DNA of 64,000 nucleotides, from assembly GCF_030272615.1 (NCBI RefSeq), contig NC_081410.1, forward strand, positions 186,353,619 to 186,417,618, written 5' to 3'. The position numbers and the translations under genes were made by a program. The stretch is from Cryptomeria japonica. Lineage: Eukaryota > Streptophyta > Pinopsida > Cupressales > Cupressaceae. This document shows positions 10,668 to 21,544 of this stretch, piece after piece. The notes under the pieces were generated by a model that was not told the DNA's origin, did no database searches, and saw only the letters and a program-made list of their open reading frames with translations. Numbering within the stretch: the first letter of the stretch is position 1; every line of letters begins with the position of its first letter.

Positions 10668-12027
10668 ATGAAGAGGGAAGGTCCTAAGTTCAATAGAGAT
10701 AACTTTAAGATATGGAAGGACAGAATGAAGATCTACATTAATAGCATGGGTTCTCAACACTCGAACTATGTTGAGAATACTTATGTTGTCCCTACTGGTA
10801 CTCTCACTGATGATCAAAGAAGAGAAATTTAGGAGAATGGGCAAGTCATGGAAGCTCTTATCAGCAGTTTATCTGATATTGAGTTTATAGATGTTCAGGA
10901 TAAAGACAATCCCAAAGATGTATGGGATACTCTGGAGACTATCTATGGTGGTGATGAGCATGTGAAGCAAGCTAAGGAAGAGAGCCTTAGGGGAAAATTT
11001 GAAGACATGTGGATGGTTGAAGGAGAGACCATTCAACAATATGGGATAAGAATTAAAACTGTTGTAGGAGACATCAAGAGTGTAGGAGGTACAATGGATG
11101 ATCCCACCATTGTTAGCAAAGTTTTGAGATCCTTATTACCGGTCTATGCAATAAGGGTTGCCGCTATTTAGGAGTTGAGATCTATTAACAAGACAAAGGT
11201 ATCCCTTCACTCCATCATTGCTAAGTTGACCGCATATGAGCTAAATAGTTATGATGGAAGTGTTCAGAAGACTGAATCATCCTTTAGAGAATCTGCTGCA
11301 GTATCTAGAAAGGGAAAAGAGGTTGGTACTAGCTATGAACCTAGACAAAACAGAGATATGGATGATGAGGAGATCCTGATGGAATTTGAAGCTCTTATTG
11401 CCAAGAGACTTCCTAAGGGAACTAGAAAATACAGAGGTAAGCTCCCTTTGAAATGTTTTTCTTGCAATAGGATAGGACACATTATTGTCAACTGTCCTAA
11501 CAGTGATAATAAGGACAAACCAAAGAAGTTTAAAAAGTTCAAAGGAGGAAATAGGAGAAATTGTCTTGTTGCAGTCAATGAAGGTGTCACTGATGATGAA
11601 TCAGAATATGAAGAAAGAGAAGACGTAGTGTTTGTAGCCATTAAGGAAGATGTATCAGACAAGAAGGCTCTTGTCTCCTGCTTTGAAAATTCTAATGAGT
11701 GGATTATGGATAGTGGATGTTCTCACCACATGACTGGTGACCGAAAAAAGTTTCTATCACTGGAAGAGTACGATGGAGGTGTAGTCTGATTTGGTAATGA
11801 TGCACCATGTATGGTAAAAGGCAAAGGCTCCATCTCTCTAGATGGAAAAAGCAGTGCTGATAATGTGTATTGGGTAGAAGGTCTCAGGCATAACCTTTTG
11901 AGTGTTTCCCAGCTGAATGATAAAGGACTCACTCTGGAATTTAAAGATGGAGAGTGAAAAATAAAAGGAAAGAGTGGTGAACTGATGGCCACTGGAATGC
12001 AGACCAAAGGTAACTTATTTCAGTTAA
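10668..12027 (+). pseudogene. S: gag, zinc knuckle, protease and start of GAG-pre-integrase
   Basis: The ATG at 10668 opens MKREGPKFNRDNFKIW, matching the gag of A. In one frame follow the gag core (DVWDTLETIYGG), an intact CCHC knuckle CFSCNRIGHIIVNC and an intact protease site WIMDSGCSHHMTGD. Nonsense codons are TAG at 10830-10832, TAG at 11169-11171, TGA at 11787-11789 and a TGA near 11956. Several look like single transitions from Gln or Cys codons. The frame is finally cut by N at 12028 and resumes at 18593 with the rest of GAG-pre-integrase. Confidence 0.93.
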
Positions 12028-14118
12028 TGTTAGTGAACAGATTTGTCCTTCAAAAATGAATATGCAAATTAACTCCCAATGCCCAGAATGAAGGACAAAA
12101 TAAAAACACTAACAGTTGGATCGATTATCATGAGATTGGTAATCTTCCTCTGAATTTTACAGGGTACAGCTCCCCGATCAGATGTTCAATAAATTAATTG
12201 GTTTTAAACCACACATTTGCTTTTAACCGGAAAGCAACTAAAGGCACTAACACCTACTCATAACCATGAAGTAAATGTGAAGAGGACTAAATACTAAATA
12301 AAATGAATGCAGGAAAAAGAAAACACAGTTCATATTCCCAACACCCACAGAAAATAACTAAAGAGGTAGGAGCACATATCCTTCCCAAGAGGTAACTCAG
12401 TCTGAAAACAAAATTCCAGAATTAATCACATCTACAGCTTGTCATGACAAGAATGGTACTGAAAAATAATATTAATGAGACAAAGCTCAATAAAATCTAA
12501 AGACAACAATAAAGAATTCAAAGACTCCTGAATGCCTTCTCCATTCCTTCAATATCAAAATGAGTTCAAAGACTCAAGTTCTGTACATTACAATTGTATG
12601 AAAAGAAAACATGCTCCCTGCTACAATTAAAAACTCTGAAATAACCTCTTCTCTGTCAGAAACACACAAACTTCCTAACAAAGATTGGAACCATTTTCCT
12701 TTGAAAATATTCCCATAAATTATGTTTTGTGCCTCACTGCTTTCGATTAGCATAACTTTTCAATTTTGAAGATAACTGATTCTTGAAAATATTTTTAATT
12801 CTTCATTCATTCCCAATGCTTTTTTTGTTCCTTTTTTTTTTGCATTTCCAATCTTTATAAACTTTGATTTAAAAGTTTACAATGATGTAGATTAGAAAAT
12901 AAATGACATGTGTAACAATATTTAGACATGTGGCACTTTGTCATAACACTCTGTATCAACCCAAAATGAAAAACTCTTTATGTTGGGCGAACTAAAAAAA
13001 TTTATGACAGTTAAAGTATGTCTCCATGTGGGGGTCATAACGTTTTGTTCCACCGTTGGATCTTTCTCAATTTTGGATATATTGGCCGAAACCTATTTTT
13101 CTACATTCTTACTAGAGAGATTTCAAAAATTATGTTTAAGTCGAAACATATTTGCTACTGTGTGAGGGTCTATATGCCTGTCATAAAATCAGACTTACCA
13201 AAATAATGTTCTCAGTGACTTTCACATCTTTTGCTCTCAAACACTCTGCACCATAACTTTCTTTAACAATGGGCTCATATTCAATCATGTGGATATGAAC
13301 ATCTAATGGATATTGTTGAATCCATTCATATGGGTTGACATATAGGGAATCAACTATTTCCATGCAGATTTGGAAAGCTCGACAATCTTATCCTTCATGA
13401 GCTCGACGGTAACTTCTCTCACAGGCAGCACACAACCAATGGTAATAAACAGTAAGTCACCAACCAAATCTAATCAGAGAACAAGTTACTTGGATACTAC
13501 AAAATATTTCATTCTCAATGTATCTTGCGAATGCAGGGAGTCACTAATGTTTGGAGTTTGAGAATTTCAAGTCAAGCCCAGTCTTTTGATTCCTTTGAAA
13601 GCCTGTGAACTAAGAGCTTGAGTTTACAACTTTGAACTTCTGAGATTGAACCCGTGCCTTTAAAACATTGATCATTAAAATTTGTTGAAGTTCTAAAAAT
13701 AGTTGAACCTTCTTGAACCATTCTGAACCTTTTTTAATCTGGTTGAAATTTTTGATGCAAAATCTAAAATGCACTGCCACATTTTTGAACTAGACTATTG
13801 AACCTGCATCTCCGTACCTGACTGAACTGTTTGAACCTGATGAAATACTTTGAACCATTTTGAACCCGATTGAACTGAATGAACTCGAATGAACTTTATG
13901 AACCTAATTGAACTGAATGAACCTGATTGAACTGAATGAACCTGATTGAACTGGTTCAAGGGGGTTCAATGGTTCAGAAATTTTTAAAGACATTCTTTTT
14001 CACTTAACTGGAATTTAACATAGAACTTTAAAGGGAAAAAGTCTATGGAGACATGATACACAACTAGAGGGGCCCGACTTAAAATTTTTCAATTGGGCAG
14101 ACCACAAGTGGGCCAACA
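12028..14118 (-). repeat. N 3' LTR (2091 bp)
   Basis: Direct repeat of 16461-18587, with high identity by eye. It includes T-rich and AT-rich stretches, a small minus-strand open frame (13181-13363) and a degenerate TGAAC-based minisatellite at about 13600-13975. No strong polypurine tract is visible next to it at 14119, which is a weak point for the minus orientation. Confidence 0.93.
13600..13975. repeat. TGAAC-based minisatellite in the left N LTR
   Basis: Degenerate array of TGAACC, TGAACT and TTGAAC words. The most regular unit is about 19-20 bp (TGAACCTGATTGAACTGAA) and repeats around 13890-13950. The equivalent region of the other LTR is at 18030-18440. Confidence 0.85.
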
Positions 14119-14684
14119 ACTGGCTCTGTCTAGGGACTACTTTTTCATGCAAAAAGTGGAGAACTTTTAGAATCTCTAGTTAGGAATAGTGTCATAATCC
14201 ATTGGGAAATAACAGAGCCAAGAATAAACAATGGGAGCTACTTGCAGAGAGGATGGAGGATAGCAGGGCAAACCATCAAGCCAAAACAACTAAACTACTA
14301 GCACCACAAAAACTAGCAGCCAAAGCTAACACCAAAGAAGTTATCCTACACACAACAAAAATACTTATGAAGCTGAAAATTATTCTCAGAGATGTATACA
14401 GGTAGGAAAATCCACCATAAGAAGAAAAAGGCAAGAAAAACTCACACATAACCATTAACTGATGTGGAGAAGTATGACCCTTTCCGAAATAAGGGGTTGT
14501 GCTCAAATGAAATAACCCACAACCACTGTGTGCTGGCGACTTCTTCACTACTGAACATCAAACTAATAGCATGCAAGAACTTTGTGATCAAGAATTCATA
14601 CCCAAAAAGCCACTTTTCATCACGAAGTTCTGAATCTTGCAGAGCCCTGTGCATAGTGTCACTCGAGCAATTTTCTAATCCTGG
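14119..14684. other. N internal region between the 3' LTR and the ORF, no gene seen
   Basis: Non-coding as far as I can see. Short open frames here overlap one another on both strands, show no recognisable motif, and I treat them as chance. In minus orientation this would be the 3' untranslated region of N. Confidence 0.5.
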
Positions 14685-16350
14685 CTAGAAAAAGTGCTCA
14701 AAAATTTTTAGAGATAAGGCTGCATCATCTTTATAATTCTCATGAGCAAAATAATTATTCTTTAATGGATTTTCAGCATTCAAACCCAATTTGGGATAAA
14801 AAGAAACTCCACCAAGCGTAGGATCCAAGTTAGTAGAAATAATTCCATCATTCTTGACTATTAAATCCACAGACTTCTTATTGAAAGAAAAAGTATAGAA
14901 TGAAGTAATACCTGGATCTTCCATGTTGAGATCTTTTTGTCCAATAGATGATGAAAAATGACTCAAAATTTTCTCTTCTAAGGAGTTAGATGTAATGCCA
15001 ATATGATCTTGTTTTTCTTCCTTACACCAAGTTATTTCAGAAAGAATATTACTTCCAAAATCAGTCTTAAAGCAATATTTTTTTAACTTGTTTTTATCAT
15101 GAGAAAAGCATTTATCTTCAACAAATAATTCAAAATTAGAAAACTCAAAGAGAGGATTGTCTCTAACTTTAGAATCTTCATTATATTCAGTTGGCAAGTA
15201 TAATGCATTAGTCTCTCTCCAAGTGATTTTCTCTTCTGAATTTTTAAATTGCTCCTCCATCTTAGCTGTTGATGTACCATTCTTTTCAATACCATCAAAA
15301 ATCTCTTCCTCTTTTGGACATGTAGGAGGATCATAAAAAACAAGAGATTCTTTTTGCAAAATGATTTCATGCTTGATCTCTGAATGCACAATTAGTGATT
15401 GTGGTTTCTCAAAATCATTTTCTACAAGCATGGGATCAAACTTTATGGGAACTACATCTTTTTCCTTAGCAAGAATGAAATCTTCATTGAGAAATAATGT
15501 GGAGGAAAAAATATTTACACCACCTTCACATGCAGACATATCCTTTTTCTGTTCATTTGATGACATTTCTTCTTCAAGAGAAATGAGTAATTTCTCATTC
15601 TTGCATGCTGAAAAAGATTTAGACTTCTCAGTCTTAGCTTGACACAAATTTCTTATTCGTTGATTGTGATCCCAAACCTCTAATGGCTTGACTAATGTTG
15701 GCTCAGAATCTCCTTCACCTAGACCTGAGAAGATATATGATACTGGTTCTTTATTTTCTGATTTTTCCTTTCCTCTTTCAGCAGTAGCCTGAGTTTCTTC
15801 TTTATGATTCTTGAGGTTATAATATCTTTGATGCACGCATTTCAATAGCAAGGAAGATTTATGATCTTTAGAGGGACGTAGATTATTCTTCTCTACCTCA
15901 GAAATGCTTCCCTTGAATGCATTCCAAAGATATTGCAGCATATGATCACTTTCACCATTCAACTCTTTAGTTGTAGGTTTCTTTCTGAGTTGTTTTCTTG
16001 GCTCAATCTCTTGCTCACTCAAAACTGAAAAATTTTGTGAATAGAAAAATTCTAGAGCAGCTAGAGCTTCATCTTCATCAACTCTCATCTTCATATTCTT
16101 TTCTTGTTAGCTTGGAACTGATGCATCCTTTCTTCACACTCTTCAGCCTGTGAAACCTTGCACAAAGACTCGTCCATAAAAGAGCGGATGCATGGTCATC
16201 TTCTATGCTTTTATTAATTTTAATAGCATGAGAAATGCTTTCCTTGTAATGATCCCAAAATTCATGCAGCACTTTGTCATCCATCGCAAGAATTTCAAAG
16301 ATGGTGGGATTTGGCCTTTTCCCCTTTCCCATTGCTCTTGATTTGAGCAT
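14685..16350 (-). pseudogene. N: unfamiliar ORF with a duplicated motif of about 47 residues
   Basis: Two overlapping minus-strand frames, 16350-16078 (90 codons) and 16094-14685 (469 codons), almost certainly form one gene broken by a small indel near 16085. I do not recognise the family. A motif of about 47 residues occurs twice, at roughly 16269-16125 and 15944-15800. It aligns without gaps at 17 of 47 positions, sharing a Trp, Lys, SIS, DH, LL, Arg and LK pattern (FWDHYKESIS against LWNAFKGSIS). The rest is acidic, Lys/Glu/Ser-rich and without signal peptide, membrane segment or zinc knuckle. The position after the PBS is where gag normally sits, so a gag-like or regulatory role is possible but unproven. 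A captured host gene is an alternative. Confidence 0.6.
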
Positions 16351-16433
16351 GAAATTTTACACAGAGTCTCCAATATCTTTACATGGATATATTAAATCAA
16401 ACTGAGGAAAAAGAGCACTGATCTTTCATTTCC

Positions 16434-16454
16434 GGATCTCCAGTAGAGTTGCCA
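16434..16454 (-). other. N probable primer-binding site, tRNA-Arg-like
   Basis: Six bases inside the right LTR, the minus strand reads TGGCAACTCTACTGGAGATC. From memory this resembles the complement of the 3' end of plant tRNA-Arg(ACG) with about three or four transitions, rather than the tRNA-Met site used by the surrounding copia elements. The six-base spacer before TGG is longer than usual. Confidence 0.55.
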
Positions 16455-16460
16455 AAAAAC

Positions 16461-18587
16461 TGTTAGTGAACAGATTTGTCCTTCAAAAATGAATATGCAA
16501 ATTAACTCCTAATGCCCAGAATGAAGGACAAAATAAAAACACTAATAGTTGGATCGATTATCATGAGATTGATAATATTCCTCTAAATTTTACAGGGTAC
16601 AGCTCCCCGATCAGATGTTCAATAAATTAATTGGTTTTAAACCACACATTTGCTTTTAACGGGAAAACAACTAAAGGCACTAACACCTACTCATAAACAT
16701 GAAGTAAATGTGAAGAGGACTAAATACTAAATAAAGTGAATTCAGGAAAAAGAAAACACGGTTCATATTCCCAACACCCACAGAAAATAACTAAAGAGGT
16801 AGGAGCACATATCCTTCCCAAGAGGTAACTCAATCTGAAAACAAAATTCCAGAATTAATCACATCTATGGCTTGGCATGACAAGAATGGTACTGAAAAAT
16901 AATATTAATGAGACAAAGCTCAATAAAATTTTAAGACAATAGTAAAGAATTCAAAGACTCCTGAATGCCTTCTCCATTCCTTCAATATCAAAATGAGTTC
17001 AAAGACTCAAGTTTTGTACATTACAATTGTATGAAAAGAAAACATACTCCTTGCTACAATTAAAAAATCTGAAATAACCTCTTCTTTGTCAGCAACACAC
17101 AGACTTCCTAACAAATATTGGAACCATTTTCCTTTGAAAATATTCCCATAAATCATGTTTTGTGCCCCGCTGCTTTCAGTTAGCATAACTTTTCAGTTTT
17201 GAAGATAACTGATTCTTGAAAATATTTTTAATTCTTCATTCATTCCCAATGCTTTTTTTTTTCCTTTTTTTTTTTGCATTTCCAATCTTTATAAAATCTG
17301 ATTTAAAAGTTTACAATGATGTAGATTAGAAAATAAATGACATGTGTACCAATATCTAGACATGTGGCACTTTGTCATAACACTCTATATCAACCCAAAA
17401 TGAAAAACTCTTTATGTTGGGTGAACTAAAAAAAATTTATGACAGTCAAATTATGTCTCGGTGCGGGGTCCGTAACGTTTTTTTCCACCATTGGATCTTT
17501 CTCAATTTTGGATATGTTGGCTGAAACCTAGTTTTCTGCATTCTCACTGGGGAGATTTCAAAAATGTCGTCTAAGTCGAAAGATATTTGCTACTATGTAA
17601 GGGTCTATATGCCTGTCATAAAATCAGACTTACCAAAATAATGTTCTCAGTAACTTTCACATCTTTTGCTCTCAAACACTCTGCACCATAACTTTCTTTA
17701 ACAATGGGCTCATATTCAATCATGTGGATATGAACATCTAATGGATATTGTTGAATCCATTCATATGGGTTGACATATAGGGAATCAACTATTTCCATGC
17801 AGATTTGGAAAACTCAACAATCTTATCCTTCATGACCTCGACGGTAACTTCTCTCACAGGCAGCACACAACCAATGGTAGTAAACAGTAAGTCACCAACC
17901 AAATCTAATCAGAGAACAAGTTACTTGGATACTACAAAAGATTTCATTCTCAATGTATCTTGCGAATGCAGGAAGTCACTGATGTTTGGAGTTTGAGAAT
18001 TTCAAGTCAGGCCCAATCTTTTGATTCCTTTGAAAGCCTGTGAACTGAGAGCCTGAGTTTACAACCTTGAACCTCTGAGATTGAACCCGTGCCTTCAAAA
18101 CATTGACCATTAAAATTTGTTGAAGTTCTAAAATAGTTGAACCTTCTTGAATTATTCTGAACCTTTTTTAATCTGGTTGAAATTTTTGATGCAAAATCTA
18201 AAATGCACTGCCACATTTTTGAACTGGATTGTTGAACCTACATCTTCGTATGACTGAACTGTTTGAACTTGGTGAACCTCATTGAACCTGGTGAACTGTT
18301 TGAACTTGATGAACTACTTTGAAACATTTTGAACCCGATTGAACTGAATGAACTCGAATGAACTTTATGAACCTGATTGAACTGAATGAACCTGATTGAA
18401 CTGAATGAACTTGATTGAACTAGTTCAAGGGGGTTCAATGGTTTAGAAAGTTTTAAAGACATTGTTTTTCACTTAACTAGAATTTAACATGGAACTTTAA
18501 AGGGAAAAAGTCTATGGAGACATGATACACAACTAGAGGGGCCCGACTTAAAATTTTTCAATTGGGCAGACCACAAGTGGGCCAACA
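16461..18587 (-). repeat. N 5' LTR (2127 bp)
   Basis: Direct repeat of 12028-14118, differing by scattered substitutions and small indels, for example in the TGAAC minisatellite at 18030-18440. Its minus-strand frame at 17616-17798 translates identically to the one in the left LTR. Confidence 0.93.
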
Positions 18588-19512
18588 GTTAAATACAAAT
18601 ATCAGTCAATGTCTAATGGCTAAGTTTGATGACAGTTGGATATGGCATAGGAGACTCTGCCATGTAAATTTTGATAATATTGTGAAGGCTAGTAAGATCA
18701 AGGCAGTTAGAGGATTGTCTTTGCTGAACAAACCAGAGAATCCTTTATCCAGAGAATGTCTTCCTCAACCTTCAAAGGTAAATCTTTCACAGCGGATAAT
18801 TTACATGATCTTGTGCATATTGATTTGTGTGGTCCTATGAAAACTAGGAGTGTTTGGGGAGATAGGTACTTTATGATTCTCACTAATGATTACTCAAGAA
18901 TGATGTGGGTCACATTTTTGAAACATAAGTCTGAAGCTTTTGGAAAGTTTAAAACCTTCAGAGCACTAGTTGAAAAGGAAAGCAATAAGAGGATTAAATG
19001 CCTTAGAACCGACCAAGGGGGTGAGTTCACTTCTGGTGAATTCAATGTACTATGAAGAGAATGGCATCAAGAGGCAGTTGTTTGCCCCCCAGACTCCACA
19101 GCAGAATGGCCTAGCAGAAAGGAACAACCGGACTGTAGTTGAAGCTGCCAGAATGATGTTGATTCAAGGAAAGGTTGCTCACACTTTTTGGAGAGAAGCG
19201 GTGAGCACTGCAGTCTACACTATGAACCAGCTACTTATCAAGAAAGGTAAGGATAAAACTCCTTATGAGTATTGGATTGGTAAGACTCCAGTAGTAATCT
19301 ACTTTAGAGTGTTTGGTAGAAAGTGTTATATCAAGAGAAGTGAATCCTAGAGCAAGTTTGATGCAAAATGTGATGAGGGAATATTCCTAGGGTATTCCAC
19401 CAAGAGCAAAGCTCTCAAATGTTTTAACAATAGGACTCAGAGAATTGTTGAAAGTATCAATGTTAGAGTTGATGAAACCTCTGAGAAACCTGAGGAAACT
19501 AGCAGTGAGCAA
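18588..19512 (+). pseudogene. S: rest of GAG-pre-integrase and integrase
   Basis: It resumes after N and its GTTAA duplication. GAG-pre-integrase shows IWHRRLCHVNF. Near 18755 a small deletion removes the CRECQLGK junction and shifts the frame to [11 protein letters not shown]. The integrase core follows with [22 protein letters not shown] and, after a second small deletion near 19050, QQNGLAERNNRTVVEAAR, so all three catalytic acidic residues are encoded but in two frames. The C-terminal domain ends in a TAG near 19348. The homologous A sequence at 576-2134 confirms the indels. Confidence 0.93.
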
Positions 19513-21270
19513 GTGGTAGATGAACCAGATGTAACCTTCTGGGAACTGGTTGCAAAAGAACCAAGTACAAGTAACAGTGCCCCTACACTTGTAGATGTTG
19601 ATGAAGATGAGGATGAAGAGGAAAAGCAAGAGGAATCAGTTAAGATCATTCCTAGGTATGTAAAGTTGCATCATGATCCAAAGCAGATCATAGAGGATAA
19701 GGATGCAAGAATACTTACAAGAAGAAAAGTCAGAGAGAATTCTTGCATGATTTCTGAATTTGAGCCCAAAACATTTAAAGAGGCACACAAAGATGAAGAC
19801 TGGATTAAGGCTATGGAAAAGGAACTTGACCAGATAGAAAAGAATGGCACATGGTCTTTGGTACCTAAACCTGAGCACAAAAATGTTATCGGCACCAAAT
19901 GGATTTTTAGAAACAAGCAGAATGAAGATGGAACAGTGGTAAGAAACAAAGCAAGATTGGTATGTAAGGGATATGCTCAAGAAGAAGGAGAAGACTATGG
20001 AGAAACCTTTGCTCCAGTAGCTAGATTGGAAGGAGTTCGAATGCTACTTGCATATGCAGCCTTCAAGGGATTCAAAATGTATCAAATGGATGTAAAATAT
20101 GCATTCCTAAATGAAATACTTGAAGAGGAAGTGTATATACAGCAACCAGATGGGTTTGCCCTATCAGAAGACAGTGATATGGTGTGTAGGCTACATAAAG
20201 CCTTGTATGGATTGAAGAAAGCACCTAGAGCATGGTATGAACATTTACACTCCTATCTTGTGAAGATTGGATTTGAAAGAACAACTGAAGATAGCAATAT
20301 CTATCTTAAGATAGAAAGAGATTAGATTATGATCTGTGAAGTGTTTGTTGATGACATAATTTTTGGTGGAGATGAAAAGATGAGCCATGCGTTTGTAGAT
20401 GAAATAAAGAAGGAATTCGAGATGTCACTAATCAGAGAGATTAAGTTCTTCATTGGACTACAGATTCAACAAATGAAAGATGGTATCTTTATCACTCAGT
20501 TCAAGTATGTCAAAGAGATGTTGAAGACCTTTGGCATGGAAGACGGCAAACTGGTTGGTACACCAATGATGACCGGTTGTAAATTGTCAAAAGAAGATGA
20601 CTCGGCACTGGTGAATGAGAAGGAATACTGGTCAATGACTGGTAAGTTGCACTATGTAGTACATAGCAGACCAGACATTGCACATGCAGTGGGCATTGTT
20701 GCACATTTCTAGAAAAGTCCAAGAGAATCTCACTTGGTAGCAGTCGAGCGGATTCTTAGATATCTGAAGGGAACTATAGATTATGGATTGTGGTATCCAT
20801 ACAATAATGATTTCAATCTCAAAGTGTTTATTGATGTTGTTTAGGCTGGGAATATGGACGACTGGAAGAGCACAACCAGTGGTACTTTCTTTCTCGGTCG
20901 TAGACTAGTCTCATGGATGAGCAAGAAGAAGAGTTGTATCTCTTAGTCTACAACAGAAGTAGAATATGTAGCAGCATTTATGAACTGTACTCAGACAATT
21001 TGGATGAAGCATGTATTAAGTGGTTTCAAAGTCCATGTATCTGAACTGGTGAGTATATTTTGTGATAACACAAGTGCAATTAATATTTCCAAGAATCTGG
21101 TATTGTATGCTAGAACCAAGCACTTCGAGCTCAAGTATCATTTCTTGAGGGAGAAAGTTCAAAACAAAGAGGTTGTATTGGAACATGTTTCCAGTAAGGA
21201 GCAGTTAGCATATATATTCACCAAGCCTCTACCGAAGGCTACATTTACCTATTTAAGAGGTGAATTATAG
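19513..21270 (+). pseudogene. S: reverse transcriptase and RNase H
   Basis: After an acidic linker, RT begins with [17 protein letters not shown], then [35 protein letters not shown] and the catalytic FVDDIIFGG. A TAG at 20323-20325 lies just before the active site, another ends the frame near 20710, and others follow in RNase H. RNase H is recognisable from YLKGTIDYGLW, STTSGTFFLG, FCDNTSAINISKN, RTKHFELKYHFL and the closing FTKPLPK. Together they would copy element RNA into DNA. Apart from the nonsense codons the frame is well conserved. Confidence 0.94.
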
Positions 21271-21369
21271 GTGTTGCCCCTTCAAAGGTGAACTAAAGGT
21301 ATGTCCTCCACATCAGTCAGGTATTGCATTGTCAAATCTTTTCAGGATTGGTGTGATAAAGGATGCTAC

Positions 21370-21544
21370 TCCTCAGGGGGAGCAGCATAGTAGATCATGG
21401 ATGTTTGTGCCTCCACTTTGGCATTGTTGTCAAAGGGGGAGAAGATGTGAAGTAGAGAAGATATTTGCAGTATTGAAGACATATTATATGGAAGAAGATG
21501 TAGAGATATCTTTGTGTATTGCCATTAATGCTAAAGAGGGAGAT
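21370..21544 (+). other. S 3' region with repeated polypurine-like tracts
   Basis: Three G-rich tracts precede the 3' LTR: CTCAGGGGGAGCAGCA near 21372, CAAAGGGGGAGAAG near 21434 and TAAAGAGGGAGAT directly before the LTR at 21545. The last is the expected polypurine tract. The first two have close counterparts in F (32430-32688), and E shows related tracts (24890-24975). Confidence 0.8.

Larger units (their letters stand above)
12028..18587 (-). mobile_element. Element N: LTR element without recognisable pol, inserted in S
   Basis: LTRs 12028-14118 (2091 bp) and 16461-18587 (2127 bp) flank an internal region of 2342 bp. A perfect target duplication GTTAA lies at 12023-12027 and 18588-18592. 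LTR termini on the plus strand are TGTTAGTG and GGCCAACA. I assign the minus orientation because the only long internal frame is on that strand and a PBS-like site adjoins the right LTR at 16434-16454. No RT, integrase, protease or RNase H motif was found, so N would need proteins supplied by another element. The copia protein motifs of S resume directly on both sides. Confidence 0.93.
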
